From Cymbomonas tetramitiformis (taxonomy: Eukaryota; Chlorophyta; Pyramimonadophyceae; Pyramimonadales; Pyramimonadaceae): a stretch of DNA of 64,000 bases. The DNA lies in contig LGRX02033413.1 of the NCBI GenBank assembly GCA_001247695.2, positions 1 through 64,000 on the forward strand. Direction: 5' to 3'. The notes under the pieces were generated by a model that did no database searches, was not told the origin of the DNA, and worked only from the letters and a program-made list of their open reading frames with translations. Both the position numbers and the translations under genes were made by a program. Positions within the stretch are counted from its first letter, which is position 1. Each line of letters opens with the position of its first letter. Below, piece after piece: positions 11,801 through 21,400 of this stretch.

Positions 11801-12664
11801 GGCGTTGAAGGACATTTTGGGCACAAAGCTCACGGAGGTGCACGAAAAGTTTTGGCGCGAGGATGTCATCGAGAAACAGCGCCACCTAACTGCTGGTGGA
11901 GAATGTCAAGCGCCCGCGATACCCTTCCAGCATCCCGAGAAAATCGCCATCGAGCGCAATACCACCTTGGTTCGACTGATAGAGGCGCCCGCGTTGGCGA
12001 TAGAAGCTGCCGAGGCTGCCGCCGTCCCCGCTATACCGGTGCGCATCCAACGCCGAATTGATCGAGCGCCGATAGAAGTGTACAACGGTAAACGGAAACA
12101 CCAAGGTCGAGCCCAAAAGCGAGCAGAGCAGTACGTGGACAACGCCCAGTGGGAGGTCACCTACGGCCAGATGACAGTCGGCAGCTTTGCGGTGGCTCTC
12201 GCGGTGGAATCTGAAAACGACAAGTTCGCGTTCCGCGTACAACTGAAGCGAAGCGAATGGTCGGATCCGTTGTACTTGGTGAAGGTGGAGGCGCGCTATC
12301 CGTCAACTCAACAGCTGCTATATCGCTATTTCCAACCCAAAAGCACACCGACACCAAGAAGAAGCACCTCGGCAAGCAGCTTGCGAGTCACCCAGGAGCT
12401 TTCGCAGCGCCACCGGGGCACCGACCGTCTACCGAGACTTTCGATAAGAATGAAATAGTGTTGGCATGGAATGTGGATGCGAATGACCCCGAACGGAGTA
12501 TACCGAACGAGCAATACGCGCAGATAGTCGTCGCTTTGCTTGCACAACAATCCAAACGCACGCGCAAGGACCTAGGTGACTTGAATGAATCGGATGATTC
12601 CGATGAAGACGAAGCTTTTGATAATTGCGTAGCGGTAGCGGTAGCACCTGAAGTGGACGCGTAA
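8836..12664 (+). CDS. DUF7869-like, transposase-like protein (three main exons, two frame breaks)
   Basis: Exons 8836-9499, 10363-10801 and 10885 onward join in phase (cag|gtatgt, aaag|gtgaat; acceptors aacag and cacag). The N-terminal part has a cysteine cluster CNCKSHCC, and a second pair CDVCASF lies near the end of exon 2. The core has three conserved-looking acidic motifs: SVIIDGMTQW, VQLDNVSTNKSK and VGHTHENIDQMFSRF. As I remember it, this is the pattern of DUF7869 proteins, spread through algae, oomycetes and animals; an RNase H-like DDE fold is an inference. The C-terminus has a segment, SFAVALAVESEND...SDPLYLVKVEA, resembling a small beta-barrel reader. Oddities: the frame changes near 9392, where the frame ending at 9411 is replaced by one beginning MTQKDRKEYF, and again near 12340, after which an acidic tail runs to 12664. 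These are either mutations or unrecognised splicing. Intron 1 holds the 69-bp satellite. Confidence 0.6.
9517..10232. repeat. Intronic satellite, 69-bp unit with the same 20-bp palindrome
   Basis: About ten units of roughly 69 bp lie in intron 1 (9500-10362) of the DUF7869-like gene. Each starts with the palindrome CGTTCATTAGCTAATGAACG. The remaining 49 bp (GGCCTCTGGCCAAAGCGCGA and onward to CTTTGGCTACGGGAAC) have no resemblance to the spacer of the satellite at 7409-7956. Only the palindrome is shared. Units differ by a few substitutions. Confidence 0.9.
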
Positions 12665-13014
12665 AGCAAGACGAACAAAAAACATGTAAATAATATGTGT
12701 ATAACGTGTATATAGATTCTGAGTCAAAAGTTCTGTGTGTTTTCACTCCTCCTAGATTTCGAAAAAGTGCATTTGACCTCAATTTTGTACCATAAAAACC
12801 ATTAAATCTAATGCACAACCTGCACTTGCATGTTCTTGACTGTTAAAATGCGGCTTTTTAAGCCTATCATGAGGTAAATAAGGCAATATCATTTTCACAT
12901 GAGAATATCATTTTCATCGAATAGTGTGTTCTTAGGGTTTTCTTTAAATATGCTCCATGATGGGCGGAAGCGCTGCGCAAAATCTTAAAATTTACGGTTT
13001 GTTTTGCGGTGCAG

Positions 13015-14156
13015 GTTTTGCCGTTGATGTCGGGTGCGGTTGGAAGCGAGGAGCAAGCTAATCGAGAGCTATTACGTTTCGCGATGAACCAAGGAGGTAT
13101 CCCGGTCATCTTTCTCACCCACGACGAGCTCAAGGCCTTCGAGTCTGGCTCGTTGTCGAAAGTGTTACGAAAGTATGTAGTGCACAATTCTAACGACAAT
13201 TTTGTCGTTCTCGTGGCTGCCTCTCGGGACTTTGTGACTCAACCGAAAGAGGGCTCAAGAATTCTTGGGCTCTTGTTACTCGGTCCCTTTTTTTCCTTGA
13301 GGGATCCCCTGTTCGCTGATTTGAGCCCCTGGACATTCGAGGAATATCAGGGGTTGCGCGACGATAGGCGTGCCTTAATGCGCGCAACCCTGAACGAAAA
13401 GGTAGCCTCGAAAACTTGGTGGAGCCCCCACTTCGACCCAAGGGCAGTCGATGTGCCCACGTACGCGTTTCGCGTGCAAATGATTTTATTGTTTCCTCCA
13501 CCCCTCGATGAAAAGCGAGTGGTGTTGGAGCCCGAAATCTTGAGCCAAAAGAGAAACGGCCAATTTTTCAACGACAACCTTTTCCATGCCCTCGCAAGTC
13601 TCTTGGATAGACAAGTCTACAACAAGAGGGCCACGAGGCCATTCAAAGCGGTGTATGGGCCTTCCGCTAGTGGGCCTCCAATACAACAAGAGCAATTCGA
13701 CTTGTTATTTTATGGTGGCGCCCCATCTTTGGTCTCCAAGACATTCGCTCAATCGCCTCCCACCTTCCTCCAATCGCCTCCCACCTTCCTTCCCCTAGTG
13801 CCTTCAAGGGATGCTTCAACGCCCTTGACCTAGGAAATGTGCGCATCGCCTCAAGGCACTCCGAGTCCGGCCGTGCTTTTTTATTGGAATACCTTCAAAG
13901 CAAGGCCAAGGAATGCGCGGGGGGAAAGGATGCCTTAGGCGAGGCCGTTAGCTTTTGGTATGGGTGTGGTTTGATGCCGAACCAACCCTTTGGCTACCGC
14001 CTAAGCAAGTCCGACGTGCAACCGCCGGATCTTGTCATGGCTAGCCTTATGCTTTTGGCCACACAAGAGGCCAATCGTGAAAGCGAAAGTGTAGTTACGA
14101 AGGGGGTGTGGGGGGCGGAGCCCCTCATTGGTCTTAAAAAAACTTTTCCGTATTGA
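13015..14156 (+). pseudogene. Unrecognised gene, probably frameshifted
   Basis: An exon begins after the splice-acceptor-like GCGGTGCAG at 13014 and stays open to 13833 (VLPLMSGAVGSEEQANRELL and on). A second frame continues the coding character from about 13790 (SAFKGCFNALDLGNVRIAS) to 14156. The switch lies just after a duplicated 21-bp word encoding QSPPTFL, so a frameshift there is likely. Earlier exons may exist between 12700 and 13008. I recognise no domain. The sequence has the look of a globular alpha/beta protein (FVVLVAASRDF, FYGGAPSLV). It lies immediately downstream of, and in the same direction as, the DUF7869-like gene, so it may be part of the same element. Its end runs into a single copy of the GGGGCGGAGCCCC repeat seen at 2105-2375. 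Confidence 0.4.
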
Positions 14157-15484
14157 TAGAAGGGGTGGGAGGGTCAACGCAGCGCGCCTTCATAAAAATG
14201 ACGATGAGTACCAGCAATGAGTTTTGAGTACAGATTTGAAAGGTGTAACTATATATATTGAGAGAAGAGACATCAGAGTATCAGGTGAAGCCCACGTGGA
14301 AGCCTTACATACTTCAATTATTGGGTGTGGCTGATACGGGTGATCGGATAAGGTGGTTCGTCCTCCAACCAGGCGTGATAAGCGCTATTATAAGCGCTAA
14401 TATCGAATATAAGCGCTTATATCAATATAATAGTTATGTTTGATATAAGCGCTTATCTTACCGCTTATATTGATATGATATAAGCGTGATTTTCGGGTTC
14501 CCTTAAGCGCTTATGATTATATCAATATGATATAATATAATGGGCTTATATAAGCCATACGCTTATATAAGCCCACACCTCTGCTTGCGTGCTTCAGCTT
14601 GGGTTATCTGACTTACTTCCACGGGTAGATGGTATCTAAAGATACCATTGCTACCCCCCTACCCTAACTACCCAGTCATCACATTTTGGCACGGGCGCGC
14701 AGTGACACGCTACAGTACGCGCGAGTGTTGAGGTTGCTCGGGTCTAGCAGTATTTGTCCCATCATATGCACGCGTTTGCGCGACAGAACCCCTCTGGACC
14801 TCTATGACTAACCCCCGAAATTCCTGCAAAAGTTTTGCAGGCTTTTCTCGCCCCCCTTAGCCCCCCGGCGTGCAAATTACCCCAAGGTACCTACTTGACC
14901 CCTGTGCACCGAAATATGGTCATTGGGCCTACGCTACAGCTCGCACAATGCAGCTGAATCACTACCCCTGGGCTTCCCTCCAGAATTGGAGGGCAAACCG
15001 TCATAGAGATAGAGCCACAATAATAGAAGATTAGATGCTGCTTTCCAATTTACGCAAACTATGAGGTCAATCGCACAAGTATAGCGCAAGATACGCATGT
15101 TGTAGCATCATCTTCGAGCTCCAGTTTGAATATCAGCTTTGCAGTACGGGGACTTCGTCTTTGAGGTGTTAACACTTGGCAAATTCGCAAAATGGAAAGT
15201 AAAACTGGTGAAAAGTTTTAAAGATTTTATGAAACTCAAAGTTTACCTGAAACATTGCAGGGCAAAAGGCCAACGCAAGTATTCTTCACTTTGATAAAAA
15301 CAATGGTTCGATATATTGCATATCGTGTTCAAAAAGGGAATTTTGATGCTCGTCTCACTGCATGCGACACCTACACTGACATGATATCACCATTCGAACG
15401 AAATAGCGTCTAAGTATTACGACCTATTGTGACGTTATGGTGTTTCATTCGCTTGGGTGGCGATAACCATAAGCATACATAAGG
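14157..15484. other. Intergenic region upstream of the 20-kb gene
   Basis: No coding sequence is supported. The left part holds an AT-rich palindrome cluster (listed separately). The right part, 14600-15484, is unique sequence that should contain the promoter of the gene starting at 15485; I see no distinctive element in it. Confidence 0.4.
14380..14580. repeat. Cluster of AAGCGCTTAT palindromes
   Basis: Within 200 bp the words ATAAGCGC and GCGCTTAT recur at least eight times, often as the palindrome ATAAGCGCTTAT, alternating with ATATCAATATGATATAA-type AT-rich sequence. The strand could fold into several alternative hairpins. The function is unknown; a protein-binding array or a decayed AT-rich element end are both possible. 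Confidence 0.6.
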
Positions 15485-18400
15485 ATGCGAATACAGCTGA
15501 TCATACTAGGAATCACTTATCGTTGCGCTCTTGGTGCATACGACAATTGGGGATTTGTAGAACTCAATAGCACGACCAAAAATTGCCTGAAAGATGTGTA
15601 TCCGGTTGATTCACTCCAGGTCTGCGCTCTTCTAGAAAGTCTGAGTTCTACGCGGTCCTTACGACTTTAATGATTTCACGCTTGATATGCTTTGATTTAC
15701 TGTTTAGTTTAGGCGCAAGTGTGTTGCGGTGCTTCAGTTATGTTGAACGAGGAGGCAGGGCATCCGAGTTGTTGTATATTACAAATCAAGTCTTCTCTCA
15801 AGTAATCTGCGTCACTCTACGGTTTGAGTAGAGAGTATTAGCTTCCACTTAATTTAACTTTTCAAATGCGCGCATCGATAACCTTGATATGTTCGCCTCT
15901 TGCTTGCATTCCGTGTAAATCGCAATTGCATTCTCTATCCAATTGAGATGTTTCTGAACTGTTCAGTGGGAGCGTGAGAAGCAAAACCCGAGGAGGTGTT
16001 CAGTGACCAAATTGATCGTTGATGATTGGAAACAGGTATGGGCGGTGGGAGAGGATGATAGCATCCTGCGCTCTGTCGACGGTGGTGACACCTGGACGCT
16101 GACGCACAGCGGCTTACTCCCACCGTGCGAGAACTGTGCGAGGTACAAGTGGCAATCCGTTCACTTCTATGACGAGGAGAATGGCTGGGTGGTGGGTACT
16201 TACGGCATGGTCATGAAATGGACTGAAACAGAGGAAGAGGACGGCGTTTTTGTATGGCAACCGCAGGTATTGCATACAAGATTGCGGCTTGCCCATGGTT
16301 CCACCTGCCGCACTTGACGTATTGCCTGGTGACACATGTAAAACTACACCTGCGGAACGTTGGTGCCACGGGCGAAGCGCCCATTCAAACACACGTCACG
16401 TTATGGTTCGAGAGAAAAGAACGAAGGTTCATAGTTGTGCGCGGCAGTCGCACATGAGCGCCAGGAAAGTCCGACGAGGCGTGGCCGGTTCTCGCTTGCG
16501 ACGCGTCATGGAGACACGCCAGTGTGAACAGAAAGCCTCTAGAAGCTCCCTAAGCTCGAGTGGCTTTCGACAGCAGGGCGCTTCGAGACCACGCATTGGG
16601 CAACTAATGTCCGTTCCTGTGAGAACTACACTTCGCTTCAAGAAATTGAAGCTCCGTTCGAGCTCCGCACTGTGCCAGAAGCAGTCGCGGTCATGACACG
16701 TAAGCGCGCTTCCAGGGTTGCATGCGCACCTGTAGTGATTTCCTTTCTAGGACTGCCAAACACTTTACCATCGAGGCACGGAACTCAATATTTCTGTTTT
16801 CTGGGAGGTTTTCTCGCTTCCTGGCACCCGTCTTTCATCTGGCGGTCGGCTGGCGACCATGCAGATGACGCATGACTCGCTGGTGTTCGACGGCATGCAC
16901 CACACAGTGGATCTTCATGACGTCCAGGTGTGCAGCGGCCCTCTTAGGCCACCTTCATGGCCGCCTCTCCTCTCTTACCTTCTGCGATCTGGTACTGATG
17001 CATGGCATGCAACAAATACGAGTACAGCTGTGTACACGTAGTTGCTCATAGCGAATTAACAATTCGGGTCGAGGGGACCGGCCTGACCGTTTCTAGCACA
17101 CATGACGGATCACATTGTATCGAGTTGCTCGTGTCTTCCTCACCCAACTCAGTCGTTGCCATCTTTCACACAACACCTTTCCACTCCGCTTTCTGCGTGT
17201 TACGAGCACACGTGTTTCTTTCCCTTGCATCGGGATGAAATTGTGGCGGGACGGTTGCCGCCGCCGGTCTCCGATTGTACTACAGGCGGTATCAAGTAGA
17301 ATGGCATACATAGTGGGGGACTATGGTTTCATTATGCGCACAGTCGACGGCGGCGCGAACTGGGTGAAGCTAGAAAGCCGCGTGGTGGACAACTTATACT
17401 CTCTCTCCTTCGTGAACCGCACGCATGGCTGGGTGGTCGGAAGCATCGGCAGCAGATTACTGTTCACCAGCAATGCCGGTCAGACCTGGAGTGTACAGGT
17501 AATCCGCACCTTCCTGATCGGAAGCTTGCTCTTTAGCCACCGCTGCAGTCTCCGCAGGCCATGCAGTGCTAAAAGTAAAATCACGTCGCCAAACAATGCC
17601 GCAAAACCCAGCTCAATCCACCAGTTCAAACTCTTTTGCCAGCTTGCCATTATCTTGAGTAAAAGGTGGCCACCTCCCTTAGGCCAGTACTCGCCCGGAT
17701 AAAACTTTCGGATCGACGGATCCTGTTACAGCGGGTGGAGCCTTGGCTGCTCTTCGCTTTCAGCACTGTGTCGAGGACTCTGATAGCCGTGTCTGCGAGA
17801 GGTGCAGTTTATTTCGGCGGTGAGCTGGCCGCAGCTCTCGGCGGTGTACTTCGCGAGCGGGCTCTTGGGTTGGGCGGTGGTAAGTAACTCCAGGTTCTGT
17901 GCGCTCTCTTGTCCCCGGTTTCCCCGCTTTGTACCTCTTGTCTCCCCACTTGCTAATGAACTTTGCTGGATACCTGTGGTGCGGCAGCCGGGTCTCTGGG
18001 AGAGGCCAGGCCTAAGGGCTCTCACAACCAAGTGGTCCAGAGAGGCGCATCTACCCGCTCGTGGCCTCTCACAACATGGCGTCCTCACCGGGGATCAAAC
18101 AGGGGAGAGAAGGCGGCATCGTACGGACGAAGGACAGTGGGGTCTCCTGGGAGGAGCAGTCTGGTGCGCCGACACTTCCCTTGTTCCTGCTGTCCACAGC
18201 ACGCACGGGCGGCTGAAGTTGACACCCTGAAGCCTGCTCTCGGGGCCCCTCGCTGCGCTGGCTGGAAGCAGCAGGACGCCCTGGCTCGGGGCCCCTCGCT
18301 GCGCTGGCTGGAAGCAGCAGGACGCCCTGGCTCGGGGCCCCTCGCTGCGCCGGCTGGAAGCAGCAGGACGCCCTGGCTCGGCTTAGGGCTCCGCGGCCGC

Positions 18401-21400
18401 AGTTCCTGAAATTGACTCCCTAACACCCGGAGAGACCCTCATCCCCTGTTGTGGCCCCTCTGCCGCCACTGCTGGAGATGCTGCCCTAAGGCCACACTTG
18501 TGGCCCCTAACCTGCGCACGCTGCAAGTGCTTTGTGGGCCATTGATATCCATCTGGGTGATGCGAGCTGAGAGGCAGGGGAGGGGGGGGCTGGATGAGGA
18601 GGATGTGGGCAGCCTGTACAGACCTGGGGTTGCGCAGCATTCGGGTTGAAACATCAACTGGATATGGATTCGCGGTGGGAGAGGAGGGCGTCATCTGCTG
18701 GAGTTATGACGGTGGTGCCAGCTGGGAGCACCGCCTCGTGCAAGATAGCACAGCTCTACATGCGGTGCGCCAATGGCGGCTCCCTGATCATGCCGATGTC
18801 GGCCTCTGCCCACCGTGGCCCCTTCGTCCTCCCCCCTGGCATTGGTCGGTGCCCAAAGCTCAGAGCAAGTCATGAAGAAACATCACTCATGGGAGCACCG
18901 AGCCGCCAGAGCTTGAGAGAGAACCCATTCACAGAAAACGGTTGTGTATTTGTGGGAGAGTCTCAGCAGGCCGCTATAATTTGATTGGAGAGTCTCAGGA
19001 GGCCGCTATAATTTGATTGGAGTCTCAGGAGGCCGCTATAATTTGATTGGAGAGTCTCAGGAGGCCGCTATAATTGATTGGAGAGTCTCAGGAGGCCGCT
19101 ATGATTTGATTGGAGAGTCTCAGGAGGCCGCTATGATTTGATTGGGATGTGGTTGAAGCAAGCTTTTGGAAGCAAGATTGTAACAGCCCTCTGTAGAGAT
19201 TGTAACAGCCCTATGTGGAGGCTGCGTTTCCGGAGTGTGTCAGCCGCTCTCCACAAGGAGGGATCCAATTGTCTGGGGGCCGGATAGATGTTCCAACCAC
19301 CAAAAGCTAGCGCCGCGTGGATGGCTGGAATCATCGTCTGCAAAGTCAGCAGCTCCCAGGGGAGGGCCTGCCATCTTTGGTGAGCAGGTCAACGGTGATC
19401 CAGCAGGGGTGTCATATGTTGTCATCTTTGGTGAGCAGGTCAACGGTGATCCAGCAGGGGTGTCATATGAGCAGGTCAACGGTGATCCAGCAGGGGTGTC
19501 ATATGTTGTCGGAGATTTCGGCGTCAAACGATGCAGTGGAGCGCCGCCACCGCCACCGCCACCGCCACCACCACCTCCGAGTCCCCCGCCCCGCCCCCCT
19601 CCTCCTAGCCCACCTCCCCACCTAAACCATCCCCACCGCCGCCTCCTTCACCACCCCCTTCGCCACCGCCGAGCCGCCTCCTCCCTTCACCCCCTTTCCG
19701 CCCTTTCCACCCCTGCCGTCCCCACCTGCACCACCGCTTCCTCCATCTCCACCGTCCTCCCCTCCGCCAGCATTTCCACCATCGCCCCCATCACCTCACC
19801 ACCCATGCCACCATCTCCACCACCTCCGCCTCCCCGCCCTTCCCCCACTACCCCCATCGCCCCTCCCCTCCAAGCCCTCCGAGTCCGCCATCACCTCCAC
19901 CCCTCCGCCCATATGGCACACAGTGCACTCCACAGAGGGCACTCTTTTTGCACTGTCACTTTTGGCCTCAGGTGTTGGCTACATCGTTGGGGAGCTGGAC
20001 ATTGTTTTACGGACGGATGACTGGGGCAACACGTGGGCCGTACAGCAAACACTGCTCGGAGTTGAGAGCACTGACTGCCAGCCTGTGTGTGAGCGATTCA
20101 CCTGGTACAACCAGCTCCTCCCCCTTCCCCTGCCTTCCTTACCCCTCCTCTCACCACTCTCCCCCCTACTAGCTGTCACCCCTCTTCCTCTCTGGTATTT
20201 ATGCCACCAATCAATATCCATTCCCTTCTCTCCCCTCAGTCTCGGTCCTTTCCTTTGCTACTTTGCGTTGCTTACTGGCGCCCGCACCTCCGCTCGATTC
20301 CGGGGGCGCCGTCAGAATATTAGTGTGGACCGAGTCTGACATCGGGTTGTGGCGAAAGTCTCTGTAAACAGCCCAAGATGTTTGCCTACCACGTCCTTGA
20401 CACAAGAGCCGAGCGTGTGGAGGAGCACGAGTGACACGCACACCCGATGTGGCGCAGGTCGCCTGCCTGACTCACATGCCCTGCGGGACGGGCCTTGCAG
20501 GTACGGAGTGAGCTTCTATGATTCGTGGACTGGATGGGTGGTGGGAGGCTTCAACAAAATCGCACGGACTGCAGATGGTGGAATGTCGTGGAGCGGACAA
20601 ACAGCTCCAGACCCGCAGCAGCTTTCCTCCCTGCTGGCGGTGTCTGCCTCCGAGGTGCGCACGGGCCCTCGAGCGGAGCAGCCCTACTTGGACCATTCAT
20701 TCTTCACTCGAGGGGATAAATCCTCAAAAGTGGTCAACACACAGCATGGCAGGATGATGACATGACAGCATGATATGCGCATGTACCCAGCATGGCAGGA
20801 TGATGACATGACAGCATCGATTCAGTGTGCCTCATACCGGCTTGGTAGTACCACCAATCCTCCGATAAGCGTGTTCTGAAACCCGGGCATGGCCTGGGCA
20901 AGGTTGTATGTTTCCAGCATATGGCATGCTCATGAAGCACTGGTTACTCCCAGATAAACGTTTCGATGCTTGCGATGAGCGACTGTCACGACTGATTCCT
21001 TCGGCGCCATGTAGCCACCGAGGATTGGCTGCGCTAGGCACTGTCTGGCTTTGTCTGGCTTTGTCTGGCTTTTGTCGGCGGACCTTGTGCCGTTCAGTGT
21101 GCACATACACAATCATATTGCAGTCATAGTGTAATAATACTGCAATAGTCGCATGTGTGTTTCGCAGTCATAGTGTAGTCATAGTGTCGTCATATTGCAA
21201 TAGTGGCATGTTTATGTCATACAAGTTCAACCCACCCACGCAAGAATGCTCCAGGCAGTGGCGTTAAATAATTGATAAGGTCGTCCGTGACAACGCTCTG
21301 AAGTTCAGAAGACTGACGAATGTAAGAGTCCACCATCACGAGCATCGAATCATACCACCGGTGCACATGGGGTTGCTTGTTTTGGGGGTTTCTCTTTTGC

